A stretch of DNA of 64,000 nucleotides from Streptomyces sp. GESEQ-4 (GCF_017948455.1 NZ_JAFFSU010000028.1:45494-109493); one strand, 5' to 3'; shown: positions 1 through 8,859, numbered from the stretch's first letter. Translations and numbers: made by a program. Notes: generated from the sequence alone by a model not told the origin.

Positions 1-2
1 CC

Positions 3-2216
3 CTGCTGAAGGTGGCGTCGGCGGGGGCCGCGATGGCGTGGCTGCTGCTCCGGATGCGCCCCGGCCGCTGGTGGGCCGCGGGGCTGCTCGGAGCGTCGTA
101 CGCCCTGTGCGGCTGGACGTTGGCCTCCGCCATCTACAACGTGATGTGGCTCGACGGCCTGCTCGCCCTGCCGCTGCTGTGCCTGGTCGGCGAGTGGGCG
201 CTGAACGACCGGCGTCGGGTGCTCGGCGTGATCATCGTGGCGCTCGTCTGGATCGCCAACTTCTACACGGCGTACATGGCCACGCTCGCCGCCGGTCTGG
301 TGGTGTTACTGCGGCTCTGGCTCGCGGACCTCGACCGGCGGCAGCGCCTCGCGGCGGCGGGCCGCGCGGTCCTGACCATGGCGCTCGGCGTCGGACTGGC
401 GGCTCCGCTGGTCGTCGTCGTGTACTTCGGCACCAAGCACGCCTACCCCGGCGTGGTCCGGACGTTCGTCCCCTCGTCGACCGAGGACATGGTGGCCCGG
501 CTGCTGCCGACGACGTACAACTTCGGTACGCCCGCCATCTACGTCGGCACCACAGCGCTGCTGCTCGCCCTCGCCCTGCCCTTCCACCGGAAGGTCCCGC
601 GCCCGGTCCGCTACGGCTGGACGCTGCTCGCCGTCGCCGTCGCGCTGTCGTTCCAGTGGGGCCCGACCCACCTTCTCTGGCACGCCTTCACCACCCCGAA
701 CGGCAGCTCGTACCGGCAGACCTTCGTGCTCTGCGGGCTGCTGGTGATCGCCGCGTGGCATGCGCTGGCGTACGGCCCTCCCGGCCGGCGCGCGTTGGGT
801 GCGGCGGGCGGACTGCTGGCGCTGATCATCGCCGTCGCGAGCCGCAGCGCGCTGACGGACCGCTCCTTCGTCCTGCCGCTCACCCTGCTCGCCGCCGCGG
901 GCGCCCTGTGCGGGCTGGCCCTGCTCGCCCGCCACCACAGCGGGCGGCGTAAGACGGTCCTCGCCGGACTGGCCGTCACGCTGCTCATCGGCACGCAGGT
1001 CGCCGAGGCCACCGCCACCTCCGCCGTCGCCACCCGGCTGCGCTTCGGGCACCTGGACGACTACGCGCCCTGGGGGCCGCGGCAGCAGCAACAGGCGGAC
1101 GCGATCGCCGAGGCCGACGGCTGGCCCCGCTATCGGACCGACCCGGGCCGGGAGCAGACCGTCGGCAACGACCCGCTGATGGTGGGCGGTCAGGGCGCCC
1201 AGTACTACAGCAGCCTGACCGCCGACGTCCTCAGCCGCACGCTCATCGCCCTCGGCGGCGGCTACACCTCGCGCGGCCGCAACATCCAGAGCCTGGACAA
1301 CGCCGTCACGGACGCGATCTTCTCCGTCGGCGCGCGGGTGCACTCACCGCCGGACCCGCACCAGGGCTGGTTCCCGCAGGACGGCACCAAGGCGACCGTG
1401 ACCCGCCAGGACGTGCCGCCCCTGGTCACGGTGCGGCCGACCGCCGGCGCGAACGTCTCCGCCTTCGGGCCGTCGCCGTACCGCAACCAGGAACTGCTGC
1501 TGGGCGCCCGCGTCTACACCGTGCCGCCCATCACCGTCCGCACCCCCTCCGGGAAGCAGCCGCAGCGCAGCGCCGGCAGCCGGCCCGGGCTACGGGTCAA
1601 CGGACCCGGCACGTCGACGATCACCGCTACCTGCCGGGCCGGCAGTGAGGCGTACCTCTGGGCCCCGCGCTTCTCGGGCACCGCGAGCATCGCCGGGGCG
1701 CAGAGTCCCGGGCGGTTCCGGTCCGACCCCGGGACCAAGATCGCCGCGATAGAGCCCCTCGGCACGGTCCCGGCGTCCGGGCGGCTCCGCATCGAGCTGT
1801 CCCCGAACCGGCCGGGCGTCGTCCCCGAGGGCGCGGTCGGCTGCCTCGACACCGGGCGCCTGCGCGCCGCCGTCGACCAGTTGAAGACCACCGGCGCCAC
1901 GAAGGTGTCCGTCTCCGACGGCACGATCCGCGCCGAACTGCCGCCCGGCAGCAAGGGAACCGCGGTCGTCGCGGCCCCGCGCATCGCCGGCTGGCGCTGT
2001 GCGACCGGTGCCGCCGACGCCGTACCCGCGAAGCAGTACTACGGCCTGATCGCCGTCCCCCTGGACGGCTCCTCGACCAGTCTCACCTGCACGTTCCACC
2101 CACCGGGCCTGCGCCTGGGCGGAGCCGTCGGCGCCGCCTCCCTGCTGACCCTCATCGCCCTCAGCGTCCTCGCCGCGGTCAGACGACGGCGCGCACACCA
2201 CCATCCGAGCGCCTGA
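3..2216 (+). CDS. YfhO-like multi-TM membrane protein, 5' partial
   Basis: The frame is open to the first base of the window, reading LLK before the first GTG at 12, so the true start lies upstream and about 737 residues are present. About a dozen hydrophobic segments fill the first ~310 residues. A soluble, mostly extracytoplasmic region follows, and one transmembrane helix (GAASLLTLIALSVLAAV) sits near the C-terminus before a basic tail. This is the architecture of YfhO/GT-C-like proteins, which in Firmicutes work with a GT2 enzyme to glycosylate cell-surface polymers. The next two genes (GT2, GtrA) support that role; the substrate is unknown. A rare TTA leucine codon at 306-308 suggests dependence on the bldA tRNA. 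Confidence 0.8.
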   Translation: MLKVASAGAAMAWLLLRMRPGRWWAAGLLGASYALCGWTLASAIYNVMWLDGLLALPLLCLVGEWALNDRRRVLGVIIVALVWIANFYTAYMATLAAGLVVLLRLWLADLDRRQRLAAAGRAVLTMALGVGLAAPLVVVVYFGTKHAYPGVVRTFVPSSTEDMVARLLPTTYNFGTPAIYVGTTALLLALALPFHRKVPRPVRYGWTLLAVAVALSFQWGPTHLLWHAFTTPNGSSYRQTFVLCGLLVIAAWHALAYGPPGRRALGAAGGLLALIIAVASRSALTDRSFVLPLTLLAAAGALCGLALLARHHSGRRKTVLAGLAVTLLIGTQVAEATATSAVATRLRFGHLDDYAPWGPRQQQQADAIAEADGWPRYRTDPGREQTVGNDPLMVGGQGAQYYSSLTADVLSRTLIALGGGYTSRGRNIQSLDNAVTDAIFSVGARVHSPPDPHQGWFPQDGTKATVTRQDVPPLVTVRPTAGANVSAFGPSPYRNQELLLGARVYTVPPITVRTPSGKQPQRSAGSRPGLRVNGPGTSTITATCRAGSEAYLWAPRFSGTASIAGAQSPGRFRSDPGTKIAAIEPLGTVPASGRLRIELSPNRPGVVPEGAVGCLDTGRLRAAVDQLKTTGATKVSVSDGTIRAELPPGSKGTAVVAAPRIAGWRCATGAADAVPAKQYYGLIAVPLDGSSTSLTCTFHPPGLRLGGAVGAASLLTLIALSVLAAVRRRRAHHHPSA

Positions 2217-2257
2217 CCACCGCTCGCCGACCGGACCTCACGGGGAGAACCCGAACC

Positions 2258-3241
2258 ATGCTCATCTCGATCGTCGCACCCTGCTTCAACGAAGAAGACG
2301 TCATAGCCCGGTTCCACGACGCGGTCCAGAAGATCGCGGAGGAACTCCTGCCGCTCGGCCACGACATGGAGTTCGTCTACGTCGACGACGGCAGCCGCGA
2401 CCGGACTCTCGAGGAGTTGCAGCGGCTGGCCGAACTCGACGCGCGCGTGCGCTACGTCTCCTTCAGCCGGAACTTCGGCAAGGAGGCAGCCCTGCTCGCC
2501 GGTCTGCGCCACGCCTCGGGTGACGCCGTGATCGTCATGGACGCGGACCTCCAGCACCCGCCGGAGCTGATCCACCGCATGGTGGAACTGCACGACCAGG
2601 GCTACGACCAGGTCATCGCCAAGCGCACCAGGACCGGCGACCGCCTCACCCGCACGGTCACCGCCCGCCTCTACTACCGCCTCATCAACCGGCTCGTCGA
2701 CGTCGAACTCGTCGACGGCGTGGGCGACTTCCGGCTGCTCTCCCGGCGTGTGGTGGACGCGATCGTGGACCTCACCGAGTACAACCGCTTCTCCAAGGGC
2801 CTGTTCGCCTGGGTCGGCTTCCCCAGCACCACCTTCGAGTACGAGAACGCCACCCGCGCCCACGGCAGCAGCTCCTGGAGCTTCCGCAGCCTGCTCAACT
2901 ACGGCCTCGACGGCCTGCTCTCCTTCAACAACCGCCCGCTGCGCGCCGCCCTCTACCTCGGCATGGCACTGCTGTTGTGCACGGGCCTCTACACGGCGTG
3001 GATTGTGGGCGCCGCGCTCATCAACGGCGTGGAGACCCCGGGCTATGTCACGATTATCACGGCCGTCACCGCCGCGGCGGCCATGCAAATGATCATGCTG
3101 GGGATCATCGGCGAGTACACCGGGCGGATCTACTACGAGGTCAAGGGCCGCCCGCACTTCCTGGTGAAGGCGACGAACGTGGACCGAGCCCCGGACCCGG
3201 CACGGTGCGGCGGTCACCCGACCAAGGATCTCATTCCCTGA
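2258..3241 (+). CDS. GT2 family glycosyltransferase (polyprenyl-phosphate sugar synthase type)
   Basis: The 327-residue protein opens with SIVAPCFNEEDVI, the nucleotide-binding start of a GT-A fold. It carries the metal-binding DADLQHPPE motif near residue 95 and ends with two transmembrane helices (about residues 235-255 and 265-290). This is the layout of DPM1/ArnC/GtrB enzymes, which move a sugar from a nucleotide donor to a polyprenyl phosphate on the cytoplasmic face. A GGGGAG Shine-Dalgarno lies about 12 bases before the ATG. The stop overlaps the start of the GtrA gene by one base. The likely role, by inference, is making the lipid-linked sugar used by its neighbours. Confidence 0.88.
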   Translation: MLISIVAPCFNEEDVIARFHDAVQKIAEELLPLGHDMEFVYVDDGSRDRTLEELQRLAELDARVRYVSFSRNFGKEAALLAGLRHASGDAVIVMDADLQHPPELIHRMVELHDQGYDQVIAKRTRTGDRLTRTVTARLYYRLINRLVDVELVDGVGDFRLLSRRVVDAIVDLTEYNRFSKGLFAWVGFPSTTFEYENATRAHGSSSWSFRSLLNYGLDGLLSFNNRPLRAALYLGMALLLCTGLYTAWIVGAALINGVETPGYVTIITAVTAAAAMQMIMLGIIGEYTGRIYYEVKGRPHFLVKATNVDRAPDPARCGGHPTKDLIP

Positions 3242-3675
3242 TGAGCAATTCCCTGACGAGCACGCGAACCGGAACCGAGTCGGAGCCCCGCCCGATATCG
3301 GGCCAGATCGTCGTCTTCGCCGTCGTCGGTGTCATCAACACCGGCACGTACTACGGCCTTTACCTGCTGCTCCTGCCGCACCTTCCGTACATGGCCGCGC
3401 ACCTCGTCGCCTCCGGCCTCAGCATGATCGGGTCCTTCTTCCTCAACACCCGGTTCACTTACCGGACGAGACCGACCTGGCGGAAATTCCTGCTGTTCCC
3501 CCTGACGAACGCGACGAGCTTCGTCGTCACCACGGCAGGGGTGTACGTCATCGTCGACATCCTGCACGCCGGAAGCCGCTTCGCTCCGCTGCTCGCGTCG
3601 ATGGTGGCGATCCCGGCGACGTTCGTGGTGTCACGGACGATCATGCTGCCGAAGGCCGGCAGAAGCCCTCGGTAA
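3241..3675 (+). CDS. GtrA family membrane protein
   Basis: This 144-residue protein has four predicted transmembrane helices, starting at QIVVFAVVGVINTGTYYGLY and including the family pattern SFFLNTRFTYR between helices two and three. GtrA/GtcA-type proteins are thought to flip polyprenyl-phosphate sugars across the membrane. The ATG at 3241 shares its A with the upstream GT2 stop, which indicates translational coupling and fixes the start even though a longer frame is open. With the preceding two genes it forms a complete make-flip-transfer set. Confidence 0.85.
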   Translation: MSNSLTSTRTGTESEPRPISGQIVVFAVVGVINTGTYYGLYLLLLPHLPYMAAHLVASGLSMIGSFFLNTRFTYRTRPTWRKFLLFPLTNATSFVVTTAGVYVIVDILHAGSRFAPLLASMVAIPATFVVSRTIMLPKAGRSPR

Positions 3676-3714
3676 AAAGGGTCGGCAGAACTGCCGCTGC
3701 GATACTGACTCCTT

Positions 3715-4443
3715 GTGACTGGCCTCCTCGTGACCGTCGCCGCGTTGTGGGGCGCGATGGCGGGTGCGCTGCTGCCCCGCGCGGCCTACCGCTTCGCCGT
3801 CCCGTCCGGGGAGGAGTGGCGCGAGCAGTGCCCCGGCGGGCATCCGATCCGGGGATGGGCCGGGCGGGCGCGATGCGCCAAGTGCCCGGACCCGTCGTAC
3901 GGCCCCGCCACCACCCCCCTCCTCCCCCTGACCACCGCCCTCGTCTGCGCCGCCCTCGCCGCCGCCACCGACACCCGCCCCGAAATCGCCGTCTGGCTCC
4001 TCCTCGCCCCCGTCGGCGTGCTCCTCGCGGTCGTCGACTTCCGGGTGCGGCGCCTGCCGGACGCGCTGACCCTCCCGCTCGCGGCGGCGGTCCTGGTCCT
4101 CCTCGGGCTGGTCGCGCTCGTTCCCGAGCACACCGGGGACTGGCTCACCGCCCTGTTCGGCGCGCTGACCCTCGGCTGCGGCTACCTCGTCCTGTTCCTG
4201 ATCAACCCCGGCGGCATGGGCTTCGGCGACGTCAAGCTGGCCCTCGGCATGGGCGCCGCGCTCGGCTGGTACGGCTGGCCGACGGTGATGCTCGGCACGC
4301 TCGCGGGGTTCGTGCTGGGGGCGCTCTACGGCGGTGCGCTCGTCGTCGCGCGGAAGGCGGGCCGGAAGACGGCGATCCCGTTCGGGCCGTTCCTGATCGC
4401 GGGGGCGTATGCCGGATTGCTGATCGGGGCGTACACGGCCTGA
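3715..4443 (+). CDS. A24 family prepilin peptidase
   Basis: This 242-residue polytopic membrane protein has the two aspartates expected of type IV prepilin peptidases: one in VVDFRVRRLPD (about residue 106) and one in the GMGFGDVKL motif (about residue 169). A cytoplasmic loop near residues 40-62 carries Cys-x(n)-CAKC residues that resemble the zinc-binding loop of the long form. These enzymes cut leader peptides of type IV or Flp pilins at the inner membrane. No pilin genes lie nearby. The start is a GTG at 3715 with no clear Shine-Dalgarno; a TAnnnT-like box (GATACT, 3701-3706) a few bases upstream may mean a very short leader. Confidence 0.85.
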   Translation: MTGLLVTVAALWGAMAGALLPRAAYRFAVPSGEEWREQCPGGHPIRGWAGRARCAKCPDPSYGPATTPLLPLTTALVCAALAAATDTRPEIAVWLLLAPVGVLLAVVDFRVRRLPDALTLPLAAAVLVLLGLVALVPEHTGDWLTALFGALTLGCGYLVLFLINPGGMGFGDVKLALGMGAALGWYGWPTVMLGTLAGFVLGALYGGALVVARKAGRKTAIPFGPFLIAGAYAGLLIGAYTA

Positions 4444-4515
4444 GGTCGGCTCGGTAAAAGGCCTGGCGTAGGCTGGCTTGGTCCGTCCACAACCCTTGAC
4501 GAAAGGGACGCTCCG

Positions 4516-5715
4516 GTGACCGAGAAGGCCGACCTGCAGTCCGTCCTCGACCGTGCCGCCGAGGGTGGGCGGATCACCCCGGAGGAGGCGCTCGACCTCT
4601 ACCGCGACGCCCCGCTGCACGCGCTCGGCGCCGCCGCCGACGCCGTACGCAAGCGCAGGTACGCCGGGACCGAGCACATCGCGACGTACATCATCGAGCG
4701 CAACATCAACTACACGAACGTCTGCGTCACGGCCTGCAAGTTCTGCGCCTTCTACGCGCCCCCCAAGGACACGGCCAAGGGCTGGACCCGTGACCTCGAC
4801 GACATCCTGCGGCGGTGTGCCGAGACGGTCGAGCTCGGCGGCACGCAGATCATGTTCCAGGGCGGCCACCACCCGGACTTCGGCGTCGAGTACTACGAGC
4901 AGCACTTCTCGGCGATCAAACAGGCCTTCCCGCAGCTCGTCATCCACAGCCTGGGGGCGAGCGAGGTCGAGCACATGGCCCGGATCTCCAAGGTGAGCGT
5001 CGAGGAGGCGATCCAGCGCATTCACGCCGCCGGCCTCGACTCCTTCGCCGGCGCCGGCGCGGAACTCCTTCCCGCGCGCCCCCGCAAGGCCATCGCGCCC
5101 CTCAAGGAGTCCGGCGAGCGCTGGCTGGAGATCATGGAGGCCGCGCACAAACTGGGCGTGGAGTCGACGTCCACGATGCTCATGGGCACGGGCGAGACCA
5201 ACGCCGAGCGCATCGAGCATCTGCGGATGATCCGAGAGGTACAGGACCGCACGGGCGGCTTCCGGGCCTTCATCCCGTACACCTACCAGCCCGAGAACAA
5301 CCACCTGAAGGGCCGCACGCAGGCCACGCTCTTCGAGTACCTGCGGATGATCGCCATCGCACGCCTCTTCATGGACAACATCGCCCACATCCAGGGCTCT
5401 TGGCTGACCACGGGCAAGGAGGTCGGCCAGCTCTCCCTCCACTACGGCGCCGACGACCTCGGCTCGATCATGCTGGAGGAGAACGTCGTCTCCAGCGCGG
5501 GCGCCAAGCACCGCTCCAACCGCCTCGAGATCATCGACCTCATCCGCAAGGCGGGACGCGTCCCGGCCCAGCGCTCGACCACGTACGAGCACCTCGTCGT
5601 CCACGACGACCCGGCGAACGACCCGGTCGACGAGCGCGTCATGTCCCACATCTCGTCCACCGCGATCGAGGGCGGCACGGCACACCCCGAGCTGAAGCTC
5701 CTCGCTTCCAACTGA
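4516..5715 (+). CDS. mqnC: Cyclic dehypoxanthinyl futalosine synthase
   Basis: This is a 399-residue radical SAM enzyme. The CVTACKFC motif (CxxxCxxC, about residues 73-80) binds the 4Fe-4S cluster, followed by FYAPP and the barrel segments QGGHHPDFG and STSTMLMGTGE. Length and motifs match MqnC, which cyclises dehypoxanthine futalosine in the futalosine route to menaquinone, the route used by Streptomyces. The start is a GTG preceded by AAAGGGA. A possible -10 (TAGGCT, 4469-4474) lies upstream with a weak -35. Other menaquinone genes lie in the same window (menG at 7703, a GGR-type reductase at 9464, a prenyl synthase at 42553). Confidence 0.93.
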   Translation: MTEKADLQSVLDRAAEGGRITPEEALDLYRDAPLHALGAAADAVRKRRYAGTEHIATYIIERNINYTNVCVTACKFCAFYAPPKDTAKGWTRDLDDILRRCAETVELGGTQIMFQGGHHPDFGVEYYEQHFSAIKQAFPQLVIHSLGASEVEHMARISKVSVEEAIQRIHAAGLDSFAGAGAELLPARPRKAIAPLKESGERWLEIMEAAHKLGVESTSTMLMGTGETNAERIEHLRMIREVQDRTGGFRAFIPYTYQPENNHLKGRTQATLFEYLRMIAIARLFMDNIAHIQGSWLTTGKEVGQLSLHYGADDLGSIMLEENVVSSAGAKHRSNRLEIIDLIRKAGRVPAQRSTTYEHLVVHDDPANDPVDERVMSHISSTAIEGGTAHPELKLLASN

Positions 5716-5722
5716 CGTACAC

Positions 5723-6139
5723 GTGCTGACGATTCACGCGGCGGACGAGGGCGGCGCCGTCGCGGTGGCGGGGACGCGAGTCGCCGCGGTGGGGTCGCTC
5801 ACCGAGCTGACGGAGCGGTTCCCGGACGCGCGGGTGCGGCAGTGGCCCGGCGGCGTCCTCGGACCCGCGCGCGTGCACGACGGCCCCCTCCCGGACGCAC
5901 CGACACCGCGCGAACGGATCCACGCGGTGCTGAAGGAGGGGGCGGTGGCGGTACTGGAGGAGTACGCCAACACCGCTGAACTGCGGGCGGCGGCGGCACG
6001 GAACGACGTGGCCGTGCTGCCGCGCACGCGCCCGATGACGATCACTGAGAACGGCCGTGCGGATCTGGCGGTGTTCGACGAGAAGGGCGAGTGCGTGGCG
6101 ACGGTGTGTGCGGGCCGCTTGGTACATAGACGCCGGTGA
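5723..6139 (+). CDS. Imidazolonepropionase-like domain protein
   Basis: This 138-residue protein begins only seven bases after mqnC, so it is probably cotranscribed. Its sequence (MLTIHAADEGG at the start; RPMTITENGRADLAVFDE and CVATVCAGRLVHRRR at the end) looks like the small beta-sandwich that flanks the barrel of amidohydrolases such as imidazolonepropionase. The metal-binding barrel itself is absent, so it is unlikely to be a hydrolase alone. The GTG start lacks a good Shine-Dalgarno, which fits translation coupled to mqnC. Its role is unknown; association with mqnC is the only clue. Confidence 0.72.
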   Translation: MLTIHAADEGGAVAVAGTRVAAVGSLTELTERFPDARVRQWPGGVLGPARVHDGPLPDAPTPRERIHAVLKEGAVAVLEEYANTAELRAAAARNDVAVLPRTRPMTITENGRADLAVFDEKGECVATVCAGRLVHRRR

Positions 6140-6143
6140 GATC

Positions 6144-6183
6144 AGCGCCCCGTCAGGGGCGCGGGGAACTGCGCGACCAGCCC
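6144..6183. repeat. Streptomyces-type intergenic palindromic repeat
   Basis: GCGCCCC (6145-6151) and GGGGCGC (6156-6162) form a seven-base-pair hairpin with a GTCA loop, followed by the GGGAACTGCGCGACCAGCC extension. This sequence type is, from memory, scattered in many copies through Streptomyces intergenic regions. Here it sits between the gene ending at 6139 and the chitinase remnant on the other strand, where it could act as a bidirectional terminator. Confidence 0.65.
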
Positions 6184-6211
6184 TCCACGACCCGCACTCG
6201 CCGACGCACCC

Positions 6212-6597
6212 TCACCCGGCAGACGCTTCCGCAAACGCCCCCGCCTCCCGGTCAACCCCACTGCAATTCGTAGCCGTGTCCCCCTCCGCACACTCCTGAT
6301 CCCGGAACGTCGACCACATAGACACCCACGCGACCTCGTTCTGCTCCGCAAAACTCCGCACTTCCGCCGCATCGGACAGCCCGAAAACATCGGCCAGTTG
6401 ATCGTGCGCGGCCTTCGCCGCGGTGATCGCATAACCCCCATGTCCCCGTCGTACGACCCGCCGTAATTCATGGTCATGAGGTTGACCGTGGAGACCTGCA
6501 CGGAGTGGTCGTTGGCCGACTCCAGAAGCGTCAGGCTGTCGTCGTCCAGCCCCGACGGCATGACCGGCAGCGTGAACGACACGTTCAGGTCAGGCGC
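6212..6597 (-). pseudogene. Decayed GH18 chitinase C-terminal remnant
   Basis: On the minus strand DLNVSFTLPVMPSGLD and LMTMNYGGSYDGDMG are clear pieces of a glycoside hydrolase 18 barrel. The frame is then lost at a G run near 6437-6441. Removing one base of shift restores YAITAAKAAHDQLADVFGLSD, then VAWVSMWSTFRDQECAEG, and a natural end at 6212. The run has five Gs where six would keep frame. About 25 residues usually found before WVSMW also appear to be missing, and the catalytic DxxDxDxE strand is absent because the fragment ends at the acyltransferase junction. This is a non-functional remnant. Confidence 0.75.
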
Positions 6598-6599
6598 CC

Positions 6600-7679
6600 T
6601 TGGTCGCCGTCGCTCCTCCCGCCGCCGATGCCCTCCCGGCGCCGGCACCCACCCGGGACCGCTACTTCGACACCCTGCGGGCCCTCGCCCTCATCCGCGT
6701 GGTCGCGTACCACACCTTCGGGTGGGCCTGGGCCGGCCTGGTGTTCCCCTCCATGGGCATCATGTTCGGCCTGGCCGGCTCCCTGATGGCGAAGTCCCTG
6801 GACCGCCCGGCGTTCACGGTGGTGCGGAGCCGGATGCGCCGGCTGCTGCCGCCGTTCTGGTTCTGGGGCTTCTTCGTGGTTCTCGCGATGCTGATCCACG
6901 GCTGGATGCCGGGCTGGCAGATCGTCTTCTGGGTCGTGCCGCTCGGTGACCCGCCGGGCAATCAGTGGGGCGAACAGGCCTGGGAGATCCTCTGGTACCT
7001 GCGGACGTACCTCTGGTTCGTCCTGCTCTCCCCGCTCCTGCTGAAGGTCTTCCGACTCGCCCCCGTCCCGGTGCTCCTGCTGTCCCTCTGCCCGGTCCTG
7101 GTCCTGACCTTCCTCTGGTCGGGCCCGGACGACCGGTTCGGCAGCGCGCTGTGGGACCTGTCGACGTACCTCTTCTGCTGGATGCTCGGCTTCGCCCATC
7201 GCGACGACGTGCTCCAGCGGATGCGACCCGCCGTCGTCGTCCTGCTGTCGCTCGCCGCGATGGGGTACGGCGGCTGGTACGCCGTCGGCCACCAGGCCGA
7301 GTTCGGCACCTACGACCTCGACGAGATCCCCCTCGCTCAGGCCTTCTGGTCGGCCGGTTTCGTGCTGCTCCTGATGTGGGCCAAGGCCCGCTTCCGGATC
7401 GACTTCGCAGGGCTCATCCGCTTCCGGCCGCTGGACAGGATCGTGACGGTCTTCAACGCGCGCGCGGTCACGATCTACCTCTGGCACGAGATCGCGCTGA
7501 TCCTGGCCGTCCCGCTGATCGACCGGTTCTGGAAGGTGCCGGCCTTCGAGAAGTGGCTGCCGCTGGAGAGCCAGTGGTTCATGTTCGGGATCGGGTGGCT
7601 CCTGATCGCCGTGTTCGTGCTGCTGTGCGGCTGGGTGGAGGACGTGGCGGGGAAGAAGAAGCCGCGGCTTCTGCCGTGA
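6600..7679 (+). CDS. Acyltransferase family 3 membrane protein
   Basis: This 359-residue protein has about ten transmembrane helices and the family-3 acyltransferase start RYFDTLRALALIRVVAYHT, which carries the conserved histidine. It later shows WYLRTYLWFVLLSPLLL and a C-terminal ITIYLWHE-like helix. Such proteins O-acylate sugars or other surface molecules. The first usable start is a TTG at 6600. There is no Shine-Dalgarno, the frame is closed by TGA at 6573-6575, and a chitinase remnant abuts on the other strand, so a few N-terminal residues and the native promoter may have been lost. The core domain is intact. Confidence 0.8.
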   Translation: MVAVAPPAADALPAPAPTRDRYFDTLRALALIRVVAYHTFGWAWAGLVFPSMGIMFGLAGSLMAKSLDRPAFTVVRSRMRRLLPPFWFWGFFVVLAMLIHGWMPGWQIVFWVVPLGDPPGNQWGEQAWEILWYLRTYLWFVLLSPLLLKVFRLAPVPVLLLSLCPVLVLTFLWSGPDDRFGSALWDLSTYLFCWMLGFAHRDDVLQRMRPAVVVLLSLAAMGYGGWYAVGHQAEFGTYDLDEIPLAQAFWSAGFVLLLMWAKARFRIDFAGLIRFRPLDRIVTVFNARAVTIYLWHEIALILAVPLIDRFWKVPAFEKWLPLESQWFMFGIGWLLIAVFVLLCGWVEDVAGKKKPRLLP

Positions 7680-7702
7680 ACGGGTCCTGCAAGAATGGGC
7701 CC

Positions 7703-8398
7703 GTGACCCGCGCCTCCCTGAACAAGCAGCCGCACGAAGTCGCCTCGATGTTCGACGACGTCGCGGAACGGTACGACCTGACGAACGACGTGCTGTCGCT
7801 CGGCCAGGACCGGGTGTGGCGCAAGGAGGTCGCCAGGGCCGTCGACGCCCGCCCCGCGCAGAAGGTCCTGGACCTGGCGGCCGGTACGGCGACGTCCTCG
7901 CTGCCCTTCGCCCGCACCGGCGCCTATGTCGTCCCCTGCGACTTCTCGCTCGGCATGCTCCAGGTCGGCAAGCGGAACCACCCGTGGCTGCCGCTGACCG
8001 CGGGCGACGCGACGAAGCTGCCCTTCAGGGACGACGTGTTCGACGCCGTCACGATCTCCTTCGGGCTGCGCAACGTCCAGGACACGGATGGCGCGCTGCG
8101 CGAGATGTACCGGGTGACCAAGCCGGGCGGACGGGTCGTGATCTGCGAGTTCTCGCACCCGACCTGGGCGCCCTTCCGCACGGTCTACACCGAGTACCTG
8201 ATGCGCGCCCTGCCGCCGATCGCCCGCGCGGTCTCCTCCAACCCCGACGCGTACGTCTACCTCGCCGAGTCCATCCGCGCCTGGCCCGACCAGCCCGCGC
8301 TGGCCGAGCGGCTGCGCAAGGCCGGCTGGTCGAGGGTGGCCTGGCGGAACCTGACCGGCGGGATCGTCGCTCTGCACCGGGGCTTCAAGGAGGGCTGA
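7703..8398 (+). CDS. menG: Demethylmenaquinone methyltransferase
   Basis: This 231-residue SAM-dependent methyltransferase matches MenG/UbiE: MFDDVAERYDLTNDVLSLGQ near the N-terminus, the SAM loop VLDLAAGTATSS, ISFGLRNVQD in the middle, and GGIVALHRGFK at the end. It methylates demethylmenaquinone in the last step of menaquinone synthesis. A much longer frame is open upstream, but homology begins at the GTG at 7703 (MTRASLNKQPHEVASMF). It follows the acyltransferase gene by 23 bases on the same strand. Confidence 0.93.
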   Translation: MTRASLNKQPHEVASMFDDVAERYDLTNDVLSLGQDRVWRKEVARAVDARPAQKVLDLAAGTATSSLPFARTGAYVVPCDFSLGMLQVGKRNHPWLPLTAGDATKLPFRDDVFDAVTISFGLRNVQDTDGALREMYRVTKPGGRVVICEFSHPTWAPFRTVYTEYLMRALPPIARAVSSNPDAYVYLAESIRAWPDQPALAERLRKAGWSRVAWRNLTGGIVALHRGFKEG

Positions 8399-8424
8399 GC
8401 TTCTTCAGTTCGGCGGGGCGCCTG

Positions 8425-8775
8425 TCACCGGCGGAGCATCTCGAAGGCGTCCCCGGGCGCGTCCAGTTCGCGCTGCAGTCCGCCCGTCGGCGGATTCGGG
8501 ATCCGCGGCTCACGCACGCCCGCACCTCCGCCGCCCTCGCCCTCACCCAGTTCGAACCACACGGTGACCACGGCCCCGTGGGGCACCTCGACGCCGGGCG
8601 GCGGGTATTGCCGTACGACATAGTCGACGACCGTGAGATGGAAGTCGGGGCGGTCGGGTGCGGCCAGCAGCACGCCGTGTGCCTCTGCCGCCTCGCGCGC
8701 GTCCATGGCCATCAGACCGACCAGCTTCGGTACGCGCACTTCGGGCGTCTTGGGTGTTATGCGCACAGATGTCAC
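8425..8775 (-). CDS. PASTA domain-containing small protein
   Basis: This is a 116-residue protein with one PASTA-like domain: VPKLVGLMAMDAREAAEAHG, a variable stretch, then VVRQYPPPGVEVPHGAVVTV. It is followed by a glycine-rich linker and a charged tail. PASTA domains usually bind muropeptides outside the cell, but there is no signal peptide or membrane helix, so this one is probably cytoplasmic or a degenerate form. It is convergent with menG, 26 bases apart. Function is unknown. Confidence 0.75.
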   Translation of the reverse strand: MTSVRITPKTPEVRVPKLVGLMAMDAREAAEAHGVLLAAPDRPDFHLTVVDYVVRQYPPPGVEVPHGAVVTVWFELGEGEGGGGAGVREPRIPNPPTGGLQRELDAPGDAFEMLRR

Positions 8776-8859
8776 CCCCAGCGGTACAGGCAGGGTAACC
8801 GCCGGGGGGTGTCATCCGGAAGCGTCAAGTGGCTTTCTGTAGCAGCCAGTTACTGAGAG

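Noticed and set aside
3631..5685. A 684-codon open frame on the minus strand opposite the prepilin peptidase and mqnC
   Set aside because: It is an antisense shadow caused by high third-position GC; its product is Arg/Asp/Gly/Val-biased with no domain, while both plus-strand genes are clear.
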